Source of the DNA: Diplolepis rosae | Lineage: Eukaryota; Arthropoda; Insecta; Hymenoptera; Diplolepididae | Assembly: GCA_030998225.1 (NCBI GenBank) | Contig: JAPYXD010000715.1 | Coordinates: 6,080,501 to 6,144,500, forward strand | Direction: 5' to 3' | Length of the DNA stretch: 64,000 nucleotides | Shown: positions 31,963 through 44,594 of the stretch, in pieces | Layout: each line of letters starts with the position of its first letter | Numbering within the stretch: the first letter of the stretch is position 1 | The notes under the pieces: model-generated | Database searches by the model: none | What the model was told of the DNA's origin: nothing | Seen by the model: the letters and a program-made list of their open reading frames with translations, nothing else | Translations under genes and position numbers: made by a program

Positions 31963-33070
31963 TTGTTTTGGGTGCTATTCCGGATATAAGTCTTGCTCGG
32001 ATAAAGTTCGTTTTTTCATTGCACCGAAGGATGAAAATACAATAAAATTACGAAAAATTGCTATCCTTCGGGATAATATACAATTAAAAGCAGATCATGC
32101 GATTTGCGAAAAGCATTTTAAGCCAGAAGATATTCTTCAAGAGAGGTTAACCTATGCGGTATGCGCCCGATGGAATAAAAATTTTGGGAAGAGTAAGTAC
32201 GTTGAACATATTGTTTATTTTTTTAATTAGTTTAAAGAAAAACGTTTTATTTGATAGAGATGTTAATAATTAACTACATAATATAATAAAGATTAATGTC
32301 TTAATATTAATTAATTGTATCTACCTGTGCAATGAATTTCTTTTGCACCGCAATAAATGTCTCTCAAATACTTATCGCAAATAAATTCAGTTGCAAACAT
32401 TTTGTGTGATAGAAGTTAAAAAATAAAATTAAAAGTATATTTGTAGATAAAGAAATTTTTTCAGAGCACTTATGAGAGACGTCAACTATTTCACTGCTTT
32501 GAACTATAATATATAATAATATTATATTTCATTAATTAATAATTTATTTCATTGTATAATATTAACAAATTATCAGTTCAAATTCCAAACAGTATTTTTG
32601 AAATCTTTATATTTTTTAAAAAATTTCATTTAATTACAGTAGTAATATATAGTGTATATATACTATATTATATTTATTAAAATTTTTTAATAACGATGTT
32701 AATTATTAGTATTCAGATTCAAATTAACTCAAAACAATTATAAAATAAAGAACATGACACAAATAATGCAATTCCCGCCAGAATTTGGAAATTAGATTTT
32801 TGCCTAAAGTGAATTTCTTAACCTTTTTGAAGAGAATAAATATTTTGTAAAAAATAAGAAGATCTTATTAGATTATTGTCATGTATAAGAAAATGCGATA
32901 AAATAGTTTATATTAGGAGAAAATTAAATATTTATGCTTTTTACCATGCATTTTTTTGAATCGAGGGCCTATGAACGGTCAGCGCTGCCACTGGCGGCAG
33001 TCAACTTTCACGTAATTTTTTTCTTGTGCATTTGGCGGCAAGATTCAGGGGGCTGGTATAAATGCACCAT
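31963..33070 (+). mobile_element. 5'-truncated relic of the THAP-exon element
   Basis: Parallels 15606-17181. It starts inside the THAP exon (TTTTGGGTGC), covers CEKHFKPEDILQERLTY and a donor GGAAGA|GTAAGT, then the same AT-rich non-coding part. It ends with CAGGGGGCTGGTATAAATGC, ACCAT (33070). The start codon and first cysteines are lost and an extra GCGGTAT interrupts the frame, so the exon is dead. Duplicated at 47599-48705. Confidence 0.8.
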
Positions 33071-35940
33071 TTATCTCCACCGTTGGGATTGATATCAAGA
33101 TTAAGTAGTGTTGTGAATTTACTGGTAATATATGTTTAAATTATAAAAATCAATTACAAATCGTTTAACGCACAAACTAATAGCATCTATTGGCAAAACA
33201 AACGTCCACCGCGGGCTTAGGGGCGCTGCTGCATAAAAACAATCATGGCTGCCGCAGGGCTTCGGCGTTCACGTATTTACTGTTCATCTGAATAGAACTT
33301 TTCAAATTACGTTTATCTGTAAGTGCTAAAAATGCTTTTGTTGTCGTTAAATACGTTATGCGAGTACGTACAAGCACTGCCTTTACGAGTAAAGTCCTTC
33401 CCTTTCCTGTGTTTCGGTGAGAAATCCATTTTCACGCTTATATTTATTTATGCACTTGTCACTTACTTTTTATGTTAACTATATATTTATTTGTCTAACA
33501 ATTGATTAATTACTACGTTACATTGTGAGCATCTGGCTTTAGTATAGTATACACAATGCTGCGCGAAGCCCAACGGTAGCCATATTGATTAGTTCGCTTG
33601 TCGACCACCAGGTCTCGAATTGCAAGTTTGAATTGCCAATTGTGATGTGCGCACCTGGTGTAGAGTTCTTAAATTCTCGAGAATTTAAGTTGGTGGAATA
33701 TAACCGAGAATATTACAGAATATAAGAGAATATAAAGAGAATTTGGAGAATTTATGTTTTAAACATCAATTGATGTGTACTTATCAATTTTGAAAACATG
33801 TTTGTTATTAAATAAGAGGCATTTGATTGTGTAAATGTGTTTGGAATGAAAAAGAACCTTGTAATTGTTTTACTCTCAAGATATTAAAACTTTTCACCGC
33901 TGAAATTTTAGGTTATGTTCACTTTGAATTTAAAACTAAAGATATTAAATTAACATTATCTCCATAATTATAAAAATTTCAATGAATTATATTAATTTCT
34001 TCAGTAAATTAAACGTCGTATTTGCATGAAATTCTTTGAACAATTTTTATTAGAACAAAATAGAACATTATTATATTTTAATTATGTAAAACACATTACT
34101 TTAATGAGCTTGAGAATCTTAGTAATCATTTTCAGCCTTTTGTTTTCATTTTCCTTAATACTGTTCAACTTTTTAAGACCTAGCATATAAAATATAGAGT
34201 AATATAGCTTAAGCTACATTTAAAAAAAAAATATTTAACATTTGACCTTCATAAACGCTTAAATCGTAGTATAAAAACTTTTGAGAATGCAACTTTAGTA
34301 AAAAAATATTGATATCACTTATACCTATTCTCTACCTATTCCTAAGTATGTACCCATCGTTGTCGAAAAATATGAGGCTAACATATTATCATTAAGGTAG
34401 TTGTCGTGCCAAGAAACAGGTCTCTGGAGAAAAAAGTTCTTTTATGATTTTGAGACTTCAAATGATATCATTAGTCGTTTCATATGAAACAGAAAAAATT
34501 ATTTCTTATGGAGAAAATTTAAAAATCACGAAAAATAATACTTTTAACATTATTTGTTGTAATAGAATCTTTCCTTACTAAACCTTCTTATCAACTTTTT
34601 TTCTTTTTGAAAAATTGCTTCAACGCTTTTAATAACAGAAAACTGTACTTTTAAAATTAGAAACAGTAGAGTTATAGAGAATCTTTTCCCCAAAAGAATA
34701 AGCCATGATTCATGGAAATCCGCAATAATTTTTTTCTTGCACAGTGCACTAGATTAAAGTTCGAATAAAAAAATTGGAAAAATTCCAATATTGCTTTTGC
34801 TAAGAAAAACATTTTTATAAGGTATATAAAACATATAATCATGAATTTTCTATAGTACTCCCTTCAAACATATATTTGAGTTTTTTAAAATTTAAGAAAG
34901 CATTGAAATCTAGACTTTCTTTACAATACCTTCTTCAAAATTTAACAAAGCAACTTCATTCTGGACTCATTTTATAGAGAATTTTGATGGCATTCAATTC
35001 ATAATGAGAGCAAATTTCATCACTCACAAAATTAAAATTAAGATAATTTAAGTAATCATCGAAAAACATGTGGTCCCCAATTTTGACCGGTAGTGTATTC
35101 TAATTAAATAAACTAATGTTTCCATTGCATTCGATATCCTTCGCTTCGTCTCATTCAGTCTCATTAGGATCAACTTTTCGTGATTAGTACTTGCAGACCC
35201 GGCAACCACCGGCAACAGGCAAACGACGTGTTGTGATTATGATATGTATTAAATTTCGACAGACGCTTATCATATACAATCAGAATATGTTTGAAATATT
35301 GAACTATAATTTTATACGCAATAAATAATTGATTCTGATTGTTTAAAACATTTAAAAAGTCAAAATGAGAAAATTCTCATAAATTCTAAGAGAATTTATC
35401 TGCCGGTTATATTCTCGGTAATCTTCTCATTCTCGTTACCGTTCTCAATGTAATATAACCGACTCAGAACTCTATTATGAACTTCCGAGTTAAAAGTGCT
35501 CGTTTTTCGTGAAGTAAATGCATTACAGTTTGGTCTCCCTATGTCTAATCTCCATGTATTTGACAATTTCATTTCCATTCCACCTGATTTAGTGATGAAA
35601 CCTCGAAAGCAAAACCTCGATGTTAAGATTGTTAAGGAATCTCGGACATCGAAAATGGTAGGGTATCGATTTTCCAAAATCGAATTTCTCCAAAATACAT
35701 TTTCTCCAAAAATCAGCAAGTTCAGAGCGTACTAATGTCAGCATGCAATGTAGGAAGAAAAGAGTGGTGTAAGGTTTCAAGAAAGCGTGAAAGTCGGTAA
35801 GGTAGGCAGGTTTTTAAAAAATAAAGAAACAGATGGCACGATGAATATATTTCTTATGAGGTTACTAAAGTATTCTGCAAAAATATTATTTTGAATGCGA
35901 AGAAGTATTTGTGATGATTTTTCAAAGAGCTCGTCATTGT
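33071..35940. other. Long non-coding stretch
   Basis: No gene. An imperfect inverted pair rich in AGAATATAA links ~33670-33760 (GAGTTCTTAAATTCTCGAGA...GGAATATAACCGAGAAT) with ~35385-35475 (ATTCTCGGTAATCTTCTCAT...AACCGACTCAGAACTC) and may bound an old element. 34391 has TTAAGGTAGTTG. 35530-35556 resembles a MITE end. The 107-codon frame 35396-35719 overlaps these repeat ends and has no motif. Its presence at 51031-51354 is only due to the segmental duplication. Confidence 0.4.
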
Positions 35941-35944
35941 AAGA

Positions 35945-38900
35945 AGTAAACCAGGTGGTCTAAGTGCTTAAAATACATCTTCCTCAGGGAAGTTGAGCTG
36001 AGAACGGAAATTTAAGATACCTGGTTTATATTTTAGAGATCCTGTCATTTTGAGAATTATATCTAGTAGTGCAGGTGCTTGAAAAACATCTTCCTCAAGG
36101 TTATAATTCTCAAAATGACGGGATCTCTATAATATGAACTAGGTATCTTAAATTTCAGTTCTCAGCTTAAGTTCCCTGAGGAAGATGTTTTTTAAGCACC
36201 TGGACGACTAAATATAATTTTCAAAATGACGGGATCTCTAAAATATGAACTAGGTATCTTAATTTTCAGTTCTCAGCTTAAGTTCCCTGAGGAAGATGTT
36301 TTTCAAGCACCTGGACTACTAGATATAATTTTCAAAACGATGGGGTCTCTAAAATATGAACTAGGTATCTTAAATTTCAGTTCTCAGCTTAAGTTCCGTG
36401 GGGAAGATGTTTCTTAAGCACCTGGACTACTAAATATAATTTTCAATATGACGGGGTCTCTAAAATATGAACTAGGTATCTTAATTTTCAGTTCTCATCT
36501 TAAGTTCCCCGCGGCAGATGTTTATTAAGCACCTGGACTACTAAATATAATTTTCAAAATGACGGGATCTCTAAAATATGAAATAGGTATATTAATATTC
36601 AGTTCTCAGCTTAAGTTCCCTGTGAAAGATGTTTTTTAAGCACCTGGACTAATAGATATAATTTTCAAAATGACGGGATGTCTAAAATATGAACTAGGTA
36701 TCTCAAATTTCAGTTCTCAGCTTAAGTTCCGTGAGGAAGATGTTTTTTAAGGACCTCGATTACAAAATATAATTTTCAATATGACGGGATCTCTAAAATA
36801 TAAACTAGGTATCTTAAATTTCAGTTTTCAGCTTAAGTTCCCTGAGGACGATGTTTTTTAAGCACCTGGACTACTAAATATAATTTTCAAAATGACGGGA
36901 TCTCTAAAATATGAACTAGGTATCTTAATTTTCAGTTCTCAGCTTAAGTTCCGTGGGGAAGATGTTTCTTAAGCACCTGGACTACTAAATATAATTTTCA
37001 ATATGACGGGGTCTCTAAAATATGAACTAGGTATCTTAATTTTCAGTTCTCAGCTTAAGTTCCCTGAGGAAGATGTTTTTTAAGCACCTGGACTACTAGA
37101 TATAATTTTCAAAATGACGGGATCTCTAAAATATGAACTAGGTATCTTAATTTTCAGTTCTCAGCTTAAGTTCCCTGAGAAAGATGTTTTTTAAGCACCT
37201 GGACTACTAGATATAATTTTCAAAATGATGGGGTCTCTAAAATATGAACTAGGTATCTTAAATTTCAGTTCTCAGCTTAAGTTCCCTGAGGAAGATGTTT
37301 TTTAAGCACCTGGACAACTAAATATAATTTTCAAAATGACGGGATCTCTAAAATATAAACTAGGTATCTTAAATTTCAGTTCTCAGCTTAAGTTCCCTGA
37401 GGACGATGTTTCTTAAGCACCTGGACTACTAAATATAATTTTCAATATGATGGGGTCTCTAAAATATGAACTAGGTATCTTAAATTTCAGTTCTCAGCTT
37501 AAGTTCCCTGAGGAAGATGTTTTTTAAGCACCTGGACTACTAAATATAATTTTCAAAATGACGGGATCTCTAAAATATAAACTAGGTATCTTAAATTTCA
37601 GTTCTCAGCTTAAGTTCCCTGAGGAAGATGTTTTTTAAGCACCTGGACTACTAAATATAATTTTCAAAATGACGGGATCTCTAAAATATGAACTAGGTAT
37701 CTTAATTTTCAGTTCTCAGCTTAAGTTCCCTGAGGACGATGTTTTTAAGCACCTGGACTAATAAATATAATTTTCAATATGACGGGGTCTCTAAAATATG
37801 AACTAGGTATCTTAATTTTCAGTTCTCAGCTTAAGTTCCCTGGGGAAGATGTTTTTTTAGCACCTGGACTACTAGATATAATTTTCAAAATGACGGGATC
37901 TCTAAAATATAAACTAGGTATCTTAATTTTCAGTTCTCAGCTCAAGTTCCCTGAGGAACATGTTTTTTAAGCACCTGGACTGCTAGATATAATGTTCAAA
38001 ATGACGGGATCTCTAAAATATGAAATAGGTATCTAAAATTTCAGTTCTAAGCTTAAGTTCCCTGAGGAGGATGTTTTTTAAGCACCTGGACTACTAAATA
38101 TAATTTTCCATATGACAAAATCTCTAAAATATAAACTAGGTATCTTAAATTTCAGTTCTCAGCTTAAGTTCCCTGAGGACGATGTTTCTTAAGCACCTGG
38201 ACTACTAAATATAATTTTCAATATGATGGGGTCTCTAAAATATGAACTAGGTATCTTAAATTTCAGTTCTCAGCTTAAGTTCCCTGAGGAAGATGTTTTT
38301 TAAGCACCTGGACGACTAAATATAATTTTCAAAATGACGGGATCTCTAAAATATGAACTAGGTATCTTAATTTTCAGTTCTCAGCTTAAGTTCCCTGAGG
38401 AAGAGGTTTTTTAAGCACCTGGACTTCTAATTATAATTTTCAATATGACGGGGTCTCTAAAATATTAACTAGGTATCTTAATTTTCAGTTCTCAGCTTAA
38501 GTTCCCTGAGGAAGATGTTTTTTAAGCACCTGGACGACTAAATATAATTTTCAAAATGACGGGATCTCTAAAATATGAACTAGGTATCTTAATTTTCAGT
38601 TCTCAGCTTAAGTTCCCTGAGGAAGATGTTTTTTAAGCACCTGGACTACTAAATATAATTTTCAATATGATGGGGTCTCTAAAATATGAACTAGGTATCT
38701 TAAATTTCAGTTCTCAGCTTAAGTTCCCTGAGGAAGATGTTTTTTAAGCACCTGGACGACTAAATATAATTTTCAAAATGACGGGATCTCTAAAATATGA
38801 ACTAGGTATCTTAATTTTCAGTTCTCAGCTTAAGTTCCCTGAGGAAGATGTTTTTCAAGCACCTGGACTACTAGATATAATTTTCAAAATGATGGGGTCT

Positions 38901-41900
38901 CTAAAATATGAACTAGGTATCTTAAATTTCAGTTCTCAGCTTAAGTTCCGTGGGGAAGATGTTTCTTAAGCACCTGGACTACTAAATATAATTTTCAATA
39001 TGACGGGGTCTCTAAAATATGAACTAGGTATCTTAATTTTCAGTTCTCAGCTTAAGTTCCCTGAGGAAGATGTTTTTTAAGCACCTGGACTACTAAATAT
39101 AATTTTCAAAATGACGGGATCTCTAAAATATAAACTAGGTATCTTAAATTTCAGTTCTCAGCTTAAGTTCCCTGAGGACGATGTTTCTTAAGCACCTGGA
39201 CTACTAAATATAATTTTCAATATGATGGGGTCTCTAAAATATGAACTAGGTATCTTAAATTTCAGTTCTCAGCTTAAGTTCCCTGAGGAAGATGTTTTTT
39301 AAGCACCTGGACGACTAAATATAATTTTCAAAATGACGGGATCTCTAAAATATGAACTAGGTATCTTAATTTTCAGTTCTCAGCTTAAGTTCCCTGAGGA
39401 AGATGTTTTTTAAGCACCTGGACTACTAAATATAATTTTCAATATGACGGGGTCTCTAAAATATGAACTAGGTATCTTAATTTTCAGTTCTCAGCTTAAG
39501 TTCCCTGAGGAAGATGGTTTTTAAGCACCTGGACGACTAAATATAATTTTCAAAATGACGGGATCTCTAAAATATGAACTAGGTATCTTAATTTTCAGTT
39601 CTCAGCTTAAGTTCCCTGAGGGAAGATGTTTTATAAGCACCTGGACTACTAAATATAATTTTCAATATGACGGGATCTCTAAAATATGAACTAGGTATCT
39701 TAAATTTCAGTTCTCAGCTTAAGTTCCCTGAGGAAGATGTTTTTTAAGCACCTGGACGACTAAATATAATTTTCAAAATGACGGGATCTCTAAAATATGA
39801 ACTAGGTATCTTAATTTTCAGTTCTCAGCTTAAGTTCCCTGAGGAAGATGTTTTTCAAGCACCTGGACTACTAGATATAATTTTCAAAATGATGGGGTCT
39901 CTAAAATATGAACTAGGTATCTTAAATTTCAGTTCTCAGCTTAAGTTCCGTGTGGAAGATGTTTCTTAAGCACCTGGACTACTAAATATAATTTTCAATA
40001 TGACGGGGTCTCTAAAATATGAACTAGGTATCTTAATTTTCAGTTCTCAGCTTAAGTTCCCCGAGGAAGATGTTTATTAAGCACCTGGACTACTAAATAT
40101 AATTTTCAAAATGACGGGATCTCTAAAATATGAAATAGGTATCTAAATTTTCAGTTATCATCTTAAGTTCCCTGAGAAAGATGTTTTTTAAGCACCTGGA
40201 CTACTAGATATAATTTTCAAAATGATGGGGTCTCTAAAATATGAACTAGGTATCTCAAATTTCAGTTCTCAGCTTAAGTTCCGTGAGGAAGATGTTTTTT
40301 AAGGACCTGGACTACTAAATATAATTTTCAAAATGACGGGATCTCTAAAATATAAACTAGGTATCTTAAATTTCAGTTTTCAGCTTAAGTTCCCTGAGGA
40401 TGATGTTTTTTAAGCACCTGGACTACTAAATATAATTTTCAAAATGACGGGATCTCTAAAATATGAACTAGGTATCTTAATTTTCAGTTCTCAGCTTAAG
40501 TTCCGTGGGGAAGATGTTTCTTAAGCACCTGGACTACTAAATATAATTTTCAATATGACGGGGTCTCTAAAATATGAACTAGGTATCTTAATTTTCAGTT
40601 CTCAGCTTAAGTTCCCTGAGAAAGATGTTTTTTAAGCACCTGGACTACTAGATATAATTTTCAAAATGACGGGATCTCTAAAATATGAAATAGGTATCTT
40701 AAATTTCAGTTCTCAGCTTAAGTTCCCTGCGGAAGATGTTTTTTAAGCACCTGGACTACTAGATATAATTTTCAAAATGATGGGGTCTCTAAAATATGAA
40801 CTAGGTATCTTAAATTTCAGTTCTCAGCTTAAGTTCCCTGAGGAAGATGGTTTTTAAGCACCTGGACGACTAAATATAATTTTCAAAATGACGGGATCTC
40901 TAAAATATGAACTAGGTATCTTAATTTTCAGTTCTCAGCTTAAGTTCCCTGGGGAAGATGTTTCTTAAGCACCTGGACGACTAAATATAATTTTCAAAAT
41001 GACGGGATCTCTAAAATATAAACTAGGTATCTTAATTTTCAGTTCTCAGCTCAAGTTCCCTGAGGAACATGTTTTTTAAGCACCTGGACTGCTAGATATA
41101 ATGTTCAAAATGACGGGATCTCTAAAATATGAAATAGGTATCTAAAATTTCAGTTCTAAGCTTAAGTTCCCTGAGGAAGATGTTTTTTAAGGACCTGGAC
41201 TACTAAATATAATTTTCAAAATGACGGGATCTCTAAAATATAAACTAGGTATCTTAAATTTCAGTTCTCAGCTTAAGTTCCCTGAGGACGATGTTTCTTA
41301 AGCACCTGGACTACTAAATATAATTTTCAATATGATGGGGTCTCTAAAATATGAACTAGGTATCTTAAATTTCAGTTCTCAGCTTAAGTTCCCTGAGGAA
41401 GATGTTTTTTAAGCACCTGGACGACTAAATATAATTTTCAAAATGACGGGATCTCTACAATATGAACTGTGTATCTTAATTTCCTGTTCTCAGCTCAAGT
41501 TCCCTGAGGAAGATGTTTTATAAGCACCTGGACTACTAAATATAATTTTCAATATGATGGGGTCTCTAAAATATGAACTAGGTATCTTAAATTTCAGTTC
41601 TCAGCTTAAGTTCCCTGAGGAAGATGTTTTTTAAGCACCTGGACGACTAAATATAATTTTCAATATGATGGGGTCTCTAAAATATGAACTAGGTATCTTA
41701 AATTTCAGTTCTCAGCTTAAGTTCCCTGAGGAAGATGTTTTTTAAGCACCTGGACGACTAAATATAATTTTCAAAATGACGGGATCTCTAAAATATGAAC
41801 TAGGTATCTTAATTTTCAGTTCTCAGCTTAAGTTCCCTGAGGAAGATGTTTTTTAAGGACCTGGACTACTAAATATAATTTTCAAAATGACGGGATCTCT

Positions 41901-42356
41901 AAAATATGAACTAGGTATCTTAATTTTCAGTTCTCAGCTTAAGTTCCCTGGGGAAGATGTTTCTTAAGCACCTGGACTACTAAATATAATTTTCAAAATG
42001 ACGGGATCTCTAAAATATGAACTAGGTATCTTTAATTTCAGTTCTCAGCTTAAGTTCTCTCAGGAAGATGTTTTTTAAGCACCTGGACTACTAAATATAA
42101 TTTTCAAAATGACGGGATCTCTAAAATATGAACAAGGTATCTTTAATTTCAGTTCTCAGCGTAAGGTCCCTGGAGAAGATGTTTTTTTAAGCACCTGAAC
42201 TACTAAATATAATTTTCAAAATGACGGGATCTCTAAAATATGAAATAGGTATCTTAATTTTCAGTTCTCAGCTTAAGTTCCCTGGGGAAGATGTTTTTTA
42301 AGCACCTGGACTACTAAATATAATTTTCAAAATGACGGGGTCTCTAAAATATGAAC
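35945..42356. repeat. 111-bp satellite array, copy A (~56 units)
   Basis: Unit of 111 bp: AAATGACGGGATCTCTAAAA, TATGAACTAGGTATCTTAAT, TTTCAGTTCTCAGCTTAAGT, TCCCTGAGGAAGATGTTTTT, TAAGCACCTGGACTACTAAA, TATAATTTTC. Head-to-tail from ~36105 to 42356, about 56 units, most over 90 percent alike. One unit at 35945-36095 is inverted at the left edge. Two main variants (GACGGGATC after TCAAAA, and GAYGGGGTC after TCAATA) alternate irregularly. Groups of units recur at ~999-1000 bp (nine units), for example 37779, 38778 and 39778, and a rare variant pair recurs 3109 bp apart (37982, 41091). Because 111 = 3 x 37, one frame gives a 37-residue repeat, but nearly every unit has TAA in it. Confidence 0.95.
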
Positions 42357-42431
42357 TACACTGAAAAAATTTCGGTGCACCGGTTGCACCTATAGGGACA
42401 ACAGCAGCGCCAAACGCCGTGGTAAATGTTA

Positions 42432-42932
42432 TAGGGATGGGCGATTCTACTCGATTCTTTTGAATCATTCGATTCTCTTGCCTTCAGAATCGATTCTGGA
42501 ATCGATTATTTTCGAAAACGATTCTTGAAGTATCGATTTTGTTTCAACGAATAATTGGTCAACCAGAATTGACTCACTTTTTAACATTGTGCATCAATGT
42601 GTATATCACATTCTCTTCCAAAATTTCAAGTAAACTAAGGTAAGTAAAGAGTTCATGTGATAATAAATAATAATTACTTTAATCATTTAACAAATTTTCA
42701 ACTTGACAATTCAAAGTGCAAGTGGATTTGGATAGTATATTTGTTTAATGTGTGCGTTGTGTTTGTGATTACCGATGTCGGTGTCTATATTTCGAAAAAG
42801 AATTAAAATTAAAGTACAATTATCCCAAAATTGAATAATTGTATACACATATTATTAAGAATATTTCTAATATTTTATTTATGTTTCAGATTCCATGAAT
42901 CAATAAAAAAATGGAAATCAAGTATCCAAAAT
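42432..42932. mobile_element. hAT-like element, left part only (cut by the duplication)
   Basis: TAGGGATGGGCGATTC preceded by AAATGTTA, identical to the left end of the complete element at 53515. It stops at the A/B junction (42932/42933). Confidence 0.8.
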
Positions 42933-43368
42933 ACATTAAAAGCTTTGCAATTATGATTCTGTGGCGAAATTTGAATTAGAAGGTGAAGCAATCAATACAA
43001 TTATCTTATTTTTCAGCGATAAAATCTCGAAAAACATAATACTAGTCATTGAAGGCAGTGCAGTGGTTCACAACTGGCGGAACGTCTCCACCATGAAGGT
43101 TTACTATTAGTGGAGACGTTCCGCAAATGGTGAACCACTGCACTGCCTTCAATAACAGGTAAATGATGTATTCCTAGTTTTTATCGCTGAAAAATAAGAT
43201 AATTGTATTTATTGCTTCACCTTATAATCCAAATTTCGCCACAGAATCATAATTGCAAAGCTTTTAATGTCTTTTTTACCGTTCTTAGCCGTAATAATGC
43301 GAGATCATAGAACGGTCATAGAACGGTCAGAGTATTCTATGACCGTTCTCTCACATGGGTCCGCTAGG
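42933..43368. mobile_element. Mariner-related MITE, right 436 bp (copy B)
   Basis: Duplicate of 27298-27733; the first 111 bases of the MITE are missing because copy B starts inside its left arm. Confidence 0.85.
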
Positions 43369-44594
43369 GAATTAATGATGATTTTCCGCACATAACCTTA
43401 AATCTACTAATTTTATATAAAAACATTATCAGCTGTTTAATTAGAATCGAGTTTGGTCCAATTAATGATGATTTTCGGCACATAACCTTAAATCTAATAA
43501 ATTTCATATAAAAACATTACCATCCGTTTTAATCATATCAAGTTTGGTCCAATTGATGATGATTTTCCACGCATAACCTTAAATCTAATAAATTTCATAT
43601 AAAAATATTCCATCTGTTTTAATCATATCAAGTTTGGTCCAATTAATGATGATTTTCCGCATATAACCTTAAACCTAGTGATTTTATATAAAAACATTAC
43701 CAGCTGTTTAATTAGGATCGAGTTTGGTCCAATTAATGATGATTTTCCGCTCATAACCTAAAAACTAATAATTTTATATAAAAACATTACCACCTGTTCA
43801 TTTAGGTTCGAGTTTGGTCCAATTAATGATGATTATCCACACATAACCTTAAACCTAGTGATTTTATATAAAAACATTACCATCTGATTAATTAAGATCG
43901 AATTCTGCCCAATTAATGAGGATTTTTCGCACATAACCTTGAAACTAGTCACTTTTTATAAAAAAATTTCCATCTATTTTAATCAGCTCGAGTTTGGTTT
44001 AATTAATTCTGAATTTTATTAAAAAGAATGTTATTGATTTTATCATATATGTATTTTTATATTCTACTCTTTATTATTACGAAAAAATATACATTATATT
44101 TTCTTTATTTATGCGTATGAGATTTATTTCATGGTTCACACCACTTAGCGAGCAGATCAATCAATCTTCCACAGTTGTCTCGACACACAGCACACGCCCA
44201 TCTGTTGTTTGTTTGGCCATGCTTTTTTTTTCATAGAAAACTCCATGGAGACTAGATATAAGGAGACCAATCTCTTATGGCCGTACTTCACAAAACACGA
44301 AATGAAGTTCTGCCAAGTACTTAGTTACAAAACTTCCCGATGAGGGCACGTATGTTCCCTGAGTGCAAAATGATGGCATCCACGGCTTATAAGCATCGTG
44401 TATTAGGCGTCGCCATTTTGCACCCAGGGAACACCCATGCCCTCATCGGGAAGTTTTGTAACTAAGTACTTGGCAGAACTTCATTTCGGGAATGGATATA
44501 TTAAGATTGGTCTCCTTATATCTAGTCTCCATGGAAAACTCGATCACACTACACTAGTCGGGATTTTGACCCGTCGGGATTTTGGCATACACCC
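43369..44594. mobile_element. Family X, right arm only (copy B)
   Basis: Duplicate of 27734-28959: seven 90-bp units, the conserved block, the nested 292-bp MITE (44243-44534) and the end ...GGCATACACCC followed by GTTTTCTT. The left half of X was not duplicated. Confidence 0.9.
44243..44534. mobile_element. 292-bp palindromic MITE (copy B)
   Basis: Duplicate of 28608-28899, with one visible substitution in the right arm (ACACCCATGCC against ACACACATGCC). Confidence 0.85.

Larger units (their letters stand above)
27298..42932 (+). repeat. Tandem segmental duplication, copy A (15,635 bp)
   Basis: Every base from ACATTAAAAGCTTTGC (27298) onward reappears 15,635 bp downstream with only scattered single-base differences, up to the satellite array. 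After the array it matches again to CAAGTATCCAAAAT. Copy A directly abuts copy B. See 42933-54003 and the findings for the break points. Confidence 0.95.

Noticed and set aside
35396..35735. 107-codon minus frame and 79-codon plus frame, present twice
   Set aside because: They overlap on opposite strands, cover inverted-repeat ends, and their recurrence at 51031-51370 is explained by the segmental duplication.
36226..39969. Repeated 63-codon frames as a repeat protein
   Set aside because: They exist only where TAA happens to be CAA in one unit; neighbouring units carry stops, so no long protein can be made.
36105..42356. Regular repeats read as a CRISPR array
   Set aside because: Units are contiguous 111-bp direct repeats without unique spacers; the context is eukaryotic. 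The same holds for the 90-bp repeats.
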